From positions 1 through 64,000 of the forward strand of contig JADJXM010000005.1 of assembly GCA_016715865.1 (NCBI GenBank): a stretch of DNA of 64,000 nucleotides, in the 5' to 3' direction. This stretch comes from Acidobacteriota bacterium (GTDB taxonomy: Bacteria; Acidobacteriota; Blastocatellia; RBC074). The translations under genes and the position numbers were made by a program. Below are positions 34,723 through 50,717 of the stretch, one piece after another; position 1 is the stretch's first letter, and every line of letters starts with the position of its first letter. Below the pieces are notes generated by a model. The model searched no databases, had not been told where the DNA came from, and saw nothing but the letters and a program-made list of their open reading frames with translations.

Positions 34723-36386
34723 CTGTTTTGGCGATACTGGCGACTTTGTTACTGTCCGGCGTTTCTGACGCGCAGGCGCAGCAGCCTTTTCGCGCGAAAG
34801 GGAAAGAGTTCAAAGATGTCGTTAAATACATCGAGACTCAATTTGGCGTCAGGAAAACACACATTCCGATGCTCGGGCTGGCAAACTTCGCATTCAAGTT
34901 GATCAGGCCCGCCGGAGTCAAGGGATTCAAGCTGGCGGTCTTTGAGGATGCCGATTTTTCGAATCACCCAGGTAACTTGTCGTTCAACAGTTTCATGCGC
35001 GAGGCATATCGCAAGGACTGGCAGCCCCTGGTGCGCGTCAATTCAAAACGCGAGGGAAATGTCCAGACCTACATTTATGCTCGCAATGCGGGCAAGGACG
35101 TGCAATTCGCAATCGTCACCTTCGAGGAGCGCGAGGCCGTCGTCATGGAGGTCAAGTTCAACCCGGATGCCGCGGCCCGCTTCATGGATAATCCGAAGAT
35201 CATGGGGATTTCGATCGGCAATTCGATTCGAGGCGGGGGGGCAGATATCGCCGGTAATAACACAGGGCGAGCGCCATCACGTAGAACTCCGCCCGATCCT
35301 TCACCGAGGTCCGGTGATATCGATTCGATCAATGTCGATCATGTGGGAGGCGCCGGGCCTTCGTCCGCGCCATCTGCTCGACCGTCTTTGAACGGCACGA
35401 CGAGCGATGAAAGACATCCTGTCCTGTCCGGAGAGTCGAATAACAGATCGTCATTGCCGGAAGTCAATGCTGACTTGCCCGGCTCGGCCGCTGCAAACGA
35501 TCGCGAAGCCATTCGAATTGAAACGCGACTGGTCAATCTGAACGTCAAAGCCGTAGACAAGGCCGGCCAGCCGTTGAAGTCGCTTCGCCAGGAGGATTTT
35601 TTGATTTACGAGGACGGGGTCCGGCAGGAAATGACCCATTTCAGGCCGGTCAACGCTCCAGTCAACCTGATTCTGATGCTCGATCTGAGCGGCAGCACGA
35701 AAAAGAGCCGCGACAGGATGGTCGATGCGGCGCGCAAATTTATCGATGCATTGCCTGCGCAGGACAGAATCGCCCTGGTCGCTTTCACTCGCAAGTATCG
35801 AACTCTGGCCGATTTCACCAGCAACGAGGCATTGCTCAAGCAGTCGATCGAAAAGATCAGGAAGATCTCTGGAGGAACCGCATTTTACGACTCGATGTGG
35901 GAGGCGCTCGACAATCTCGATCAGATATCCGATGCCCGCAAGGCGATAGTCGTGCTGACAGACGGCGAAGACGAATCACTGGTCGGCTCTGAAGAGACGA
36001 ATCATTCCTTCGATGACCTGCTAGGCCGTGCGTCTGAAGAGGATGTGACGATCTATCCGATCTACTTCAGCGCCAGCAATCATTACAACAAGCTCGGCGT
36101 TCTCTTCGGCGGCTCGCTCGGCGTCGGACCCGATAGCCAGAAAAGGACTGCCCGCGAACAGCTCGGGCTGCTGGCGGAGCAGACGGGCGGCGAGGTGATC
36201 AGCACGCGGCGGCAGGAAGATCTGGATGACGCTTATCGCCGCGTCGCATCTGAGATCCACACCCTCTACAGCCTCGCTTATTCGCCCGACAAGACGAAGC
36301 ACAATGGCGAATTTCGCAGGATCTCGGTCAAACTCAACCGCGATGGAGCCATCGCTCGAACGCGCAAGGGCTATATCGACAAATGA
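34719..36386 (+). CDS. Secreted protein fusing a DUF4252-like domain to an acidobacterial-type VWA domain
   Basis: A 555-residue exported protein. A hydrophobic signal segment (TVLAILATLLLSGVSDAQA) without a basic n-region is followed by a DUF4252-like domain (about residues 25-165; DWQPLVRVNSKREGNVQTYI aligns with the WERIVGVRSKRDGENTEVYL of the preceding gene), a Pro/Ser-rich linker, and a VWA domain from about residue 265 that begins with LVNLNVKAVDKAGQPLKSLR, the type recurrent in Acidobacteria. The MIDAS motif is DLSGS, with VVLTDGED as the later Asp motif. Metal-dependent protein binding in the periplasm or at the surface is likely. Confidence 0.88.
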   Translation: MTVLAILATLLLSGVSDAQAQQPFRAKGKEFKDVVKYIETQFGVRKTHIPMLGLANFAFKLIRPAGVKGFKLAVFEDADFSNHPGNLSFNSFMREAYRKDWQPLVRVNSKREGNVQTYIYARNAGKDVQFAIVTFEEREAVVMEVKFNPDAAARFMDNPKIMGISIGNSIRGGGADIAGNNTGRAPSRRTPPDPSPRSGDIDSINVDHVGGAGPSSAPSARPSLNGTTSDERHPVLSGESNNRSSLPEVNADLPGSAAANDREAIRIETRLVNLNVKAVDKAGQPLKSLRQEDFLIYEDGVRQEMTHFRPVNAPVNLILMLDLSGSTKKSRDRMVDAARKFIDALPAQDRIALVAFTRKYRTLADFTSNEALLKQSIEKIRKISGGTAFYDSMWEALDNLDQISDARKAIVVLTDGEDESLVGSEETNHSFDDLLGRASEEDVTIYPIYFSASNHYNKLGVLFGGSLGVGPDSQKRTAREQLGLLAEQTGGEVISTRRQEDLDDAYRRVASEIHTLYSLAYSPDKTKHNGEFRRISVKLNRDGAIARTRKGYIDK

Positions 36387-36415
36387 TACAACAGTAATGG
36401 AGAGAGACTGAAAGA

Positions 36416-37009
<594 letters not shown>

Positions 37010-37032
37010 TGATTGTCAGTGAACTTGCCTGG

Positions 37033-37162
37033 CCAGTGGGGAAGTTTCCAGTTTCCAGTAAGAAAAAGTTTCCAGTTGATAGTATTCATCTGAAAATGTG
37101 CTAAACATGTAACCTTGAAATGACCCATTGTGTGTCATTACTGGAAACTGGAAACTTTCCCA
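37033..37162. repeat. Inverted repeat, family A, between DUF4252 and RDD genes
   Basis: The left arm 37033-37076 holds three TTTCCAGT units; the right arm 37140-37162 (ACTGGAAACTGGAAACTTTC) is complementary to part of it. Confidence 0.88.
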
Positions 37163-37180
37163 TAGCATTAAAATTGACGC

Positions 37181-38008
<828 letters not shown>

Positions 38009-38010
38009 TG

Positions 38011-39384
<1,374 letters not shown>

Positions 39385-39394
39385 AGGTATCTTC

Positions 39395-39715
39395 TCACGC
39401 CGAATTCTCCATTTCACGCAGCATCTTCAGCGTATAGATCCCCGTGTCGTGCCCGTCGCTCCATACGAGGTGATAGGCATAACGGCCAACCGGGGCCAGA
39501 TCCATCATTCGTATGTCCGGGAACTGATCCGGTTTCAGGTTGAGACTCTGTGATGGACTATGACCCTGGCACATGGCGCATGGGCACGCGGCGCGCAAGA
39601 CATCCAGCCGGTGACGGCTGAGATGCCCGTCATCCCAGGTGATCTGCATGATTGCATTGTCGTCCGTCAGTTCAAGGCTCTCAGGAAATGCCGCTGTCGA
39701 TGAGTGTTCCTGCAT
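39395..39715 (-). CDS. DUF971 domain protein (gamma-butyrobetaine hydroxylase-like N-terminal type)
   Basis: A 106-residue single-domain protein: ITWDDGHLSRHRLDVLRAAC, the Cys-rich CPCAMCQG and RYAYHLVWSDGHDTGIYTLKML. The family is widespread and linked to iron-sulfur or metal metabolism in some proteobacteria, but a precise role is not established. It lies just upstream of the amidohydrolase on the same strand and is intact, unlike its neighbour. Confidence 0.9.
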   Translation of the reverse strand: MQEHSSTAAFPESLELTDDNAIMQITWDDGHLSRHRLDVLRAACPCAMCQGHSPSQSLNLKPDQFPDIRMMDLAPVGRYAYHLVWSDGHDTGIYTLKMLREMENSA

Positions 39716-39880
39716 ATTGCGTACTTTATGGTTGCTATGTCAAATTTCAGTGAATTGTATACAATGTTTACCAACGCTTTTGGCATGAAAGCATCAAAGG
39801 ACCGACTCGCAACCAGTCGTGATATATTGAGCGGAGCGATTCAACAGAATAGTGGCATAAGGAGCAGTTGAGACAAGACG

Positions 39881-40363
39881 ATGACCGTTAAAAATAACGA
39901 CCGAAAACAGGCGCGCGAGTTTCTCAGGCAGACGATTCTGCTGATTCCGAACTTCCTCAAACTGCTTTTCAGGCTTTTCAAGGACAACCGCGTCCCATTG
40001 ACGGAAAAAGCGCTGCTGGTCGGAACGATCGCCTATGTTGTATCGCCGCTGGATTTCATTCCGGATTTCATTCCATTCGTTGGTCAGGTGGACGATCTTT
40101 ATCTGATCGCCCTGATCGTGCTGCGGATGCTTGGCCGGACTGACGACAAGGTCCTGCGCGAGCACTGGGACGGCACCGGCGATCTGGTCTCGGTCGTCGA
40201 CAAGATCTCGCGGGCTGCTCAGTACGTGCTGCCAAAACGCGTTCGCCACATCCTGCTCGGTCGAGTCGAGATCGCCCCGCAGATCAAAGGCGGGTTGCTC
40301 TCTTCACCTGCCGACCCGGAACCGATCGACCGCTACAATGAGAAACGAGTTCGGCGAAGTTAG
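39881..40363 (+). CDS. DUF1232 (YkvA-like) membrane-associated protein
   Basis: A 160-residue protein with a DUF1232 core VGTIAYVVSPLDFIPDFIPF and VGQVDDLYLIALIVLRML, giving one or two short hydrophobic segments. The remaining C-terminus is basic. The molecular function is unknown. Its 3' end overlaps the end of the decayed GDPD gene on the opposite strand by about 60 bases. Confidence 0.88.
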   Translation: MTVKNNDRKQAREFLRQTILLIPNFLKLLFRLFKDNRVPLTEKALLVGTIAYVVSPLDFIPDFIPFVGQVDDLYLIALIVLRMLGRTDDKVLREHWDGTGDLVSVVDKISRAAQYVLPKRVRHILLGRVEIAPQIKGGLLSSPADPEPIDRYNEKRVRRS

Positions 40364-41067
40364 ACTGGAGATGTTTTTCAAATACTCGATCAGCCGGTCG
40401 GGCTCATTGGTCACGATCCCATCGACGCCATAAGAGATCATCCGCTCGAAAACCTTCTCTTCATCCGCAGTCCAGACGTAGAGCTTTTCCCGGAAGCTTT
40501 GATCCTCCGCGCCAGCATTCCATAGCACAATTCAACCTGCATGACAGAGCACGTCGTAACGAATATTTCTCAGTGCGATCCATGGAATGCCTCGCGCCAC
40601 CGCACAACCGGATTGAACGTTTCATTGCCGAGAATGATGCCGAGTTCAATATCGCACCTCCTCCCCGAGTCTTCGCATAGAGCTGTATGTCGAAAGATGC
40701 AAGCATGCAATCGGCCTCACAACCCCGCATTCTGATTTGCCGTAGTGTTTCATCTGCCGCTCGCGGATCCTTGATCTCGAGATAGAGCCTGATCCGGCCC
40801 ATTGTCAGATCGAGCGTCTCTTCAAGAGCCGGCCGCGCTCCCCGCCCGCATTGGCCTTTCTGACCTGTTCGAGCGTCATCTTATCGACCCGACCCGAGAG
40901 ATCGGTCGTATGGTCGACTCCGGGTCATGGATCACCACGACATGCCCGTCACTCGTCACGCAGGGTCGAGTTCGATCATCTGCGCGCCCTGCCTGATCGC
41001 CAGATCAAAGGCTCGCAGCGTGTTTTCCGGTTCGGCGCGATGCGCCGCGATGAGCGATTACTATCAC
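40304..41067 (-). pseudogene. Glycerophosphodiester phosphodiesterase, heavily frameshifted
   Basis: Pieces of a GDPD-family enzyme lie in order but in different frames: IVIVIAHRGAS, PENTLRAFDLAIRQGAQMIE, DGHVVVIHD (after shifts), DKMTLEQVRKANAG, GRIRLYLEIKDPRAADETLR, ELGIILGNETFNPVVRWREA and VWTADEEKVFERMISYGVDG. At least five or six small indels are needed to join them. The GTG at 41067 is a possible original start. It is either a decayed gene or a badly resolved stretch of sequence. Confidence 0.8.
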
Positions 41068-41170
41068 GATGTTTTGTTGAACGTCGAAAGTCTAACCTAG
41101 GTGTTTGGTTGAAAATACTTTACGCTTTTATTATAAAAGCGCTTCAACTTTTTAACTTTTAACTTTCAAC

Positions 41171-43054
<1,884 letters not shown>

Positions 43055-43221
43055 ATCCTCTTTCTCCAAATGACCCTGACGAGTTGCAAGGGATCTTTAT
43101 TCTATAACGAACCGGGCTTGCGCAACATCCCTGGTGCGCTCCCAGGCATGCACTCCCCGGGTATTGTCAACAGGCAGACGCTGCCCTATCTTAAATGTCT
43201 GAAGCAACAAGGGCAGGACTT

Positions 43222-43932
<711 letters not shown>

Positions 43933-44002
43933 CACCCCGGTTGACCATACTTAGAATCGCTATTCATTTCGATATCACGCCATTTTTGGAGAACGAAAAA
44001 AG

Positions 44003-44606
44003 TTGAACCAAGAAGAGATAACCGGCCGGATGGCCTTCCCACAGCCGGCATCAAAAACACGGACGGCTGCCGCGTGCGTTTCCGCGCTAATCCTTCCGGG
44101 CCTCGGTCACATTGTGCTCGGAAAGATCGGACGCGGCGCCATCATCGGTTCCGTCATCATAACTATGTTTGTGCTCGGATTCGTCATGCAGGGTCACCTC
44201 TTCAAACCCGAAGAGGGGGAATGGTTGACCTGGTTCTTCAGTTTCCTCGATACGGGGATCGGATTGCCATACTTCATCTGTCTAGCTCTCGATTACGGGT
44301 TTCAGGTACAGCCTGAACAGGCTGCAAGGGTCACTTTCGAATACGGTAATACCTTTTTTGAGCGTCGCGGGCGCGCTCAATATGCTGGCCGTTATGGATG
44401 CCTTCGACATCGGTATCGGGAGGAAGGCTGAAGCACATTTTCTGGCACTCATCCTGTTCGCAGTTCTCGTCTCGATCGCCTTCGCCGTGCTCTCATCCGA
44501 GCATTATACGACCGGTGAGAGGGTCCGGTATGGACTGAAAGTCTTCGTCTATTTCGTGGGCATCGGCTTTCTGGTCGCCTGGGTTCTTTATCCTTTGCCG
44601 CTATAA
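44003..44606 (+). pseudogene. Polytopic membrane protein split by a T-run frameshift
   Basis: Two overlapping frames belong to one hydrophobic protein: the first has SALILPGLGHIVLGKIGRGA and two further membrane segments, and the second continues with SVAGALNMLAVMDAFDIGIG and two more segments to VAWVLYPLPL. The break is at a run of six T (44354-44359) where five would keep the frame as GNTFLSVAGALN. The TTG start at 44003 follows GGAGA by 10 bases. The family resembles small acidobacterial membrane proteins (DUF6677-like, uncertain). Confidence 0.65.
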
Positions 44607-44631
44607 CTCACCGTCGTCATGAGCGCCATCT

Positions 44632-45082
44632 ATGAATGAATATTATGTGATCGGCGGAGTTGTCATCACGCTGGTTCTGCTGGCGGTCGTGGTGGTCATG
44701 TGGCTGGCTTCGAAATTCTTCTTTCGATTCATCAAACACATTCTGATCATTCTGCTGATCGGCGCTGTCGGATCGGGAATTTATATACAGAATGATTCCT
44801 CGCAAGGATCCGGCAATCGGAAAACCCGCTTATCTGACCGAAAACGGAAAGTATCTCGGTGTTGTTGAAGGAAAAGGCGAGGACAATCGTCGCGGAGAGG
44901 TCTGGGTCGTCCGACCGCCGGGGCGATACCCCGTGATGTACAGCAAGTCGCGTGTCAGTTTGAAGGATCGGCGTGATCCGAAGGATGATCCGAAACCGAA
45001 TGAATCTCCCTCGTCCTCGCCCAAACCAGGTAGAACCTCGGGCAGGAAAGCAGCTCCAACCGGATCGGCGGCAAGAAAGTAA
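44632..45082 (+). pseudogene. Small membrane-anchored hypothetical protein, probably frameshifted
   Basis: The first frame gives two transmembrane stretches (YVIGGVVITLVLLAVVVVMW and ILIILLIGAVGSGIYIQN) and then a meaningless tail. The second frame, overlapping from 44792, continues with DPAIGKPAYLTENGKYLGVV and a Pro/Lys-rich end. They read as one membrane-anchored protein if one base is removed near 44780-44830. Two overlapping genes cannot be excluded because the second frame has its own ATG, though without a ribosome binding site. Confidence 0.5.
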
Positions 45083-45150
45083 GGGCACAGCCTCACTGAC
45101 CCGGCCCCTCAGCTTTACTAATCTGGTCTAACCATTTACGATTACGGTTT

Positions 45151-45927
<777 letters not shown>

Positions 45928-45952
45928 ATGAGTCAAGGAGATAACAAAAACG

Positions 45953-48728
45953 ATGACTAAGAAATACGTCTATCTTTTCGCTGACGGCAAGGCTGAAGGA
46001 AGCGGGACGATGAAGGATCTGCTGGGCGGCAAAGGCGCCGGACTGGCGGAAATGACCAATGCCGGCCTGCCGGTTCCGCGGGATTTACCATCACCACCGA
46101 AGCCTGCACGGCTTATTACGCGTCAGGAGAGAAGTTTCCTGAAGGAATGTGGGAGGAGGCTCTGGCGGCGCTCTCCACTATCGAAACGTCGACAGGAAAG
46201 AAGTTCGGCGGAACAGCGAATCCATTGCTGGTTTCGGTGCGTTCGGGCGCCAAATTTTCGATGCCGGGAATGATGGACACGGTGCTCAATCTCGGCCTCA
46301 ACGATGAGACGCGCAAGTCGCTGGCCCAACTGACGGGTAACGAGCGGTTTTCGTACGACGCTTATCGCCGCTTCATCCAGTTGTTCGGCAAGATCGTCCT
46401 CGGAATCGATGCCGAGAAGTTCGAGCACAAGTTCGATGAGTACAAGAAAAAGCTCGGCGTGAAACTTGACACCGAAGTTGGGGCGGAATCGCTGGCCACA
46501 CTGATCGATGACTACAAGGCGATCGTCAAGGCTGAGACGGGAGAGGATTTTCCGACCGATCCGCTCAAACAGCTCGAGTTGTCGATCCGGGCGGTCTTCG
46601 CGTCGTGGAACGGGCGGCGAGCCCGCGACTATCGCCGCGTTCACAAACTCGACGACAGCCTCGGCACCGCCGTCAATGTCATGACGATGGTCTTCGGCAA
46701 TATGGGCGAGGATTCAGGCACAGGCGTGGCATTCACACGCGATGTGGCGACCGGAGAGAAAGTGCTCTACGGCGAATACCTGCAGAATGCGCAGGGAGAA
46801 GATGTGGTCGCCGGAATCCGCACTCCCAAGAAGATCGCGCAGCTCAAGGAAGAGATGCCTGCCATATACGATGAGTTCGTTCAGGTGGCCGACCGGCTCG
46901 AGAGGCATTACAAGGATGTACAGGATCTCGAATTCACGATCGAGCGCGGGAAACTATACATGTTGCAGACGCGCAACGCCAAGCGGACCGGCGCATCGGC
47001 GGTCCGGGTCGCGGTCGAGATGGTTGAAGAAGGCGTGATCGACAAGGCGACGGCTGTCCAGCGTGTTGAACCGGCCCAGCTCGATCAGTTGCTTCATCCG
47101 ATGATCGATCCGAAGGCTGATGTCAATGTTCTGGCGGTCGGTCTTCCGGCATCGCCGGCGCGGCCTCAGGGGCGGCGGTATTTGATCCCGATACGGCCGA
47201 AGAGCTCGGCAAGAAGGGTGAGAAGGTGATCCTGGTCCGGACAGAGACTTCGCCTGAGGATTTCCATGGAATGGTTGAAGCGCAGGCGATTCTCACTTCG
47301 CGCGGGGGCATGACCTCGCACGCGGCCGTCGTGGCGCGCGGCATGGGCAAATGCTGCGTTGCCGGTTGCGGCGACGTGGTCGTCGATTATGCCAACCAGC
47401 AGTTCAAGGTCGGTGAGACGGTCGTTCGCAAGGGTGACTGGATTACGCTGGATGGATCGACAGGCCGCGTCATCATCGGCAAGGTGCCATTGATCGAGCC
47501 CGAGATCAGCGGACATTTCCAGGACGCTCATGACCTGGGTCGATGAGTTCCGCAAGCTGGGAGTTCGCGCCAATGCCGATACCCCGCACGATGCCACTGT
47601 CGCTCGCGGATTCGGCGCTGAAGGCATCGGACTCTGCCGAACGGAACATATGTTCTTCGAAGGCGATCGAATCGACAGCGTGCGCCGGATGATTCTCTCT
47701 TCGACAGAGTACAAGTCTCTCGAAAAGCAGCTCGAAGTCGCCAGAGCCGAAGCGGAGAAGGCCTCGAACGACAGGAAGGCCGCGACCGGGATTCGCGTTC
47801 AGGATCTTGAAGCGAAGATCAAACGTCCGAGTGAACTCTATCACGGAGCCCTGGCCTCTCTGCTTGAATTGCAGCGCGAGGACTTCGTTGGAATCTTCCG
47901 CGCGATGAACGGCTTCCCCGTAACGATTCGCACGCTCGATCCGCCGCTTCACGAATTCGTTCCCCACGACGACAAGACCCTGGAAGAGCTCGCCGCCAAG
48001 ATCGATATGCCGGTCAAGGAGGCGAAGGCCCGCGTCGAACAGCTGCATGAGTTCAACCCGATGCTTGGCCATCGCGGCTGCCGCCTCGGCATCGTCTATC
48101 CAGAGATCACAGAGATGCAGGCCCGCGCCATCTTCGAGGCCGCCGTCAAGGTCAAGCGGGAAGGCATCGTCGTCAAACCCGAGATCATGATTCCGCTGGT
48201 CGGCAATGTGAATGAACTGAAGGCGCAGGCCGATGTCGTTCGCCGTGTGGCTGGTGAGGTATTCGATCGCGAAAAGAGACTGTCGATTATCTGCTTGGAA
48301 CGATGATCGAACTGCCGCGCGCGGCCCTGACCGCGAACCGCATCGCCGAGGTCGCGGAATTCTTCAGCTTCGGCACCAACGATCTGACCCAGACCGCAAT
48401 GGGACTCAGCCGTGACGATTCGGGCCGCTTCCTGCCGTTTTATGTCGAGAACAAGATCTTCCCTGATGATCCGTTCCAGACGCTGGATCAGGAAGGCGTC
48501 GGCCAGCTCCTCGATATCGGAGTTCAGAAAGGCCGTTCCGTCCGGGCCGACCTGAAGATCGGAATCTGCGGTGAGCATGGGGGTGATCCCGAATCGGTCA
48601 TCTTCTGCCACAAAGTCGGACTCAATTACGTCAGTTGCTCGCCCTATCGCGTACCGATCGCCCTGCTTGCCGCGGCACAGGCCGCGCTGGCCGATAAGAC
48701 CGGCGCTTCGGTGGGCACGACCGCTTAA
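45953..48728 (+). pseudogene. ppdK: Pyruvate, phosphate dikinase with four frameshifts
   Basis: PPDK interconverts pyruvate and PEP. The whole family length (about 925 codons) is present: KKYVYLFADGKAEGSGTMKD, KGAGLAEMTNAGLPVP, the nucleotide-binding domain (FSMPGMMDTVLNLGLND), the phospho-His loop TSRGGMTSHAAVVARGMGK and the PEP-binding barrel to CGEHGGDPESVIFCHKVGLN. The frame is broken at about 46076-46081, 47156-47161, 47519-47521 and 48271-48285, each by one or two bases, and residues between breaks remain well conserved. AAGGAGATAAC precedes the ATG. Recent inactivation or sequence errors are both possible. Confidence 0.88.
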
Positions 48729-48803
48729 CTCCGAAGATTTCAGCGCCAGGTGTGCCAGTAGTCCAACTGGCGCCCCTGGCGTTGAATTGAATGAATTAAA
48801 GGT

Positions 48804-49397
48804 ATGGATCTCCGGATCGTAGTTATAGCTGGAGCGGCGTCCAACACCGGCAAGACGACGTTGCTTTGCGAACTGCTTCGTGAGCTGTCGTGCGACGAGC
48901 CCTGGGAGGCGATCAAGCTCACCCGGGGCCACCATCGTTCGTGCGGCAAGGATCCGCACGCCTGTTGCGTGGGCGACCTGCTTTCAGATCATCCGATGAT
49001 CAGATCGGGCAGGGAATCGACCTGGGTCTTTGGCAAGGATACTGGAAGGTACTGGGATGCCGGTGCTGCAAACGTTCATTGGGTGATAGCTACCGACGAT
49101 CAGGTTGAGGCGGGCATACGGGAAGCACTCCACAAGGTGCGCTCACGCTGTGTCCTTGTGGAAGGAACCAGTCTGCTCAAATATTTTACTGCTTCATTCG
49201 CCGTTCTGGCGGTTCGTGCCGATAAGACACAGATAAAACCTTCAGCCAGAATTGCGCTCTCAAAAGGTCTGATCGACGTGGTCTATTCACGAGATGAACT
49301 GGACCAGGATGTCGCTCAAGGTGCGATAACCGGTCTTCCGTTGTATCGGGAAAAGACCTGCCTCGCCTCGTCGATGCAATTCGATCGTCCGTCATGA
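48804..49397 (+). CDS. P-loop NTPase of unknown function
   Basis: A 197-residue cytoplasmic protein with Walker A GAASNTGKTTLLCELLREL and a Cys-containing stretch (SCGKDPHACCVGDLLSDHP). CVLVEGTSLLKYFTASFAVL may include the Walker B region. The fold resembles MobB/ParA-like small P-loop proteins, but no pterin-pathway neighbours support a MobB role. AAAGGT precedes the ATG. It is intact, 75 bases after the ppdK end. Confidence 0.65.
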   Translation: MDLRIVVIAGAASNTGKTTLLCELLRELSCDEPWEAIKLTRGHHRSCGKDPHACCVGDLLSDHPMIRSGRESTWVFGKDTGRYWDAGAANVHWVIATDDQVEAGIREALHKVRSRCVLVEGTSLLKYFTASFAVLAVRADKTQIKPSARIALSKGLIDVVYSRDELDQDVAQGAITGLPLYREKTCLASSMQFDRPS

Positions 49398-49443
49398 GCT
49401 GGCAGGAGACGAAACCGGGAGCGATAGCGACCGGGTAATATCA

Positions 49444-49959
49444 CTATTTCGATCGAGTGAAATTGAAAACCTCGACCTGGGTCTTGCCGTCTTTGGTCTT
49501 TTCAAGCCGGGACGTCAGCTTGTCAGGGCTTTCCAGCTTGTAAATCAATTTCGTGTTCGTCTCAGGCGCATCGATGCGTTCGAAGACAGCCTCGTTCTTC
49601 GCTGGGATCGTGACTGAGAAGACCATGGGAGACTGCTTGTCCTCCCATGCGATCGATTTCGGACCGAAATGACGCAGGTAAAACTTCAATCCGTCTGGGC
49701 TCTTTTCGATGGTCATGAATTCATAAAAGCCTGGCTCGCCGGCTTTGACGTGGCTGAACATTCCGATCATCGTATTGCCTGACGGAGCCGCCCAGATCTC
49801 CTTCATCTCTCCGCCCCATTTTTCACACGTCCAGGTGCCGGCCATCCAGCCGAGGTCAGAAACCGAGCCACCAGACTGCGCCACAGCGGATTCGAGACCG
49901 ATCAGGATAAGTAATACGAGCATCAAAACTGTCGATTTAGCTTGTTTCACTGATTTCAT
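49444..49959 (-). CDS. Secreted DUF6265 family protein
   Basis: A 171-residue protein with signal peptide (AKSTVLMLVLLILIGLESAV) and a DUF6265 domain: DLGWMAGTWTCEKWGGEMKE, MIGMFSHVKAGEPGFYEFMT and FYLRHFGPKSIAWEDK. The fold is lipocalin-like by family; the ligand is unknown. No operon partner is apparent. Confidence 0.87.
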   Translation of the reverse strand: MKSVKQAKSTVLMLVLLILIGLESAVAQSGGSVSDLGWMAGTWTCEKWGGEMKEIWAAPSGNTMIGMFSHVKAGEPGFYEFMTIEKSPDGLKFYLRHFGPKSIAWEDKQSPMVFSVTIPAKNEAVFERIDAPETNTKLIYKLESPDKLTSRLEKTKDGKTQVEVFNFTRSK

Positions 49960-50019
49960 TTATATACCTCGGATGACAATGCCACGAGCATCATTACCAA
50001 CGTTCGGGAAATAGATCAG

Positions 50020-50478
50020 TCATTTATCATCAGCGATCTTTTTTTTCAGCCAGGCGATATCGCCAAAATCTTTTTCTCTGCCGGCGGCAACCTTGGTTTT
50101 CAATAGATCTCGCATTGACAATATATAGAATCCGATATTATCGACACTGATATGTAATCTGTTTTTCCAAGCCTCATCAAACACTAATCCATCGACTCCG
50201 GTAATTAGGTCAATTCTGCATGGCTCAACTCCGATTTGGATGATCAAGTCGGATGAGGTCAGGTCTTCGATAGTCAGTGCCGATACTGGTGCCCCGAATT
50301 TAACCAGTGATCTGATCACCTTTTCAGCATTCATTTTTGAATTCCTGATCCTTATATCTATATCTCCAGTCGCCCTTGGTAACCCATGTGCGGCAAGAGC
50401 GAAAGCCCCGACAACTATAAATTCAACCTCTTCCTCTTTTAAGCACGACAAGATGTCTTTGTAGTCTTGGTTCAGCAT
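50020..50478 (-). CDS. Nucleotidyltransferase of the AbiEii/MNT-like fold
   Basis: A 152-residue protein with the nucleotidyltransferase signature FIVVGAFALAAHGLPRATGD and IDIRI (GS-type helix then DxD), and a later Asp in CRIDLITGV. Such proteins occur in toxin-antitoxin-like pairs. It overlaps the upstream 72-codon gene by 56 bases and both are AT-rich compared with the rest of the window, suggesting recent transfer. Whether it is toxin, antitoxin or neither cannot be told from sequence. Confidence 0.82.
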   Translation of the reverse strand: MLNQDYKDILSCLKEEEVEFIVVGAFALAAHGLPRATGDIDIRIRNSKMNAEKVIRSLVKFGAPVSALTIEDLTSSDLIIQIGVEPCRIDLITGVDGLVFDEAWKNRLHISVDNIGFYILSMRDLLKTKVAAGREKDFGDIAWLKKKIADDK

Positions 50479-50641
50479 GGAGGTTTTCCTTGAATGACCA
50501 GGCGTCGAGTGTGAGTTGCCACATCATACTAATTAGATCATGTGGGGATAAATTCTTTAGACCACGGTCATTTTCTTCCGATCTGAGAGAAAATTTTCTG
50601 ACAATAATATATCTTTGTCGATCTTTATTCATAATACCCAT
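50423..50641 (-). CDS. Small partner of the nucleotidyltransferase
   Basis: A 72-residue protein ending in LISMMWQLTLDAWSFKENLH and AEPRLQRHLVVLKRG, a motif I recognise from small proteins that precede DUF6036/AbiEii-type nucleotidyltransferases in many bacteria. The ATG at 50641 could be replaced by an in-frame ATG nine bases downstream. The extensive overlap with the downstream gene indicates translational coupling. Confidence 0.7.
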   Translation of the reverse strand: MGIMNKDRQRYIIVRKFSLRSEENDRGLKNLSPHDLISMMWQLTLDAWSFKENLHAEPRLQRHLVVLKRGRG

Positions 50642-50717
50642 TTTACAACAGATGACTGGAGTGTAATCGGTAAAAATACCCTTAATACATAGAACCCCAT
50701 AACCTCGTCGGGGATTT

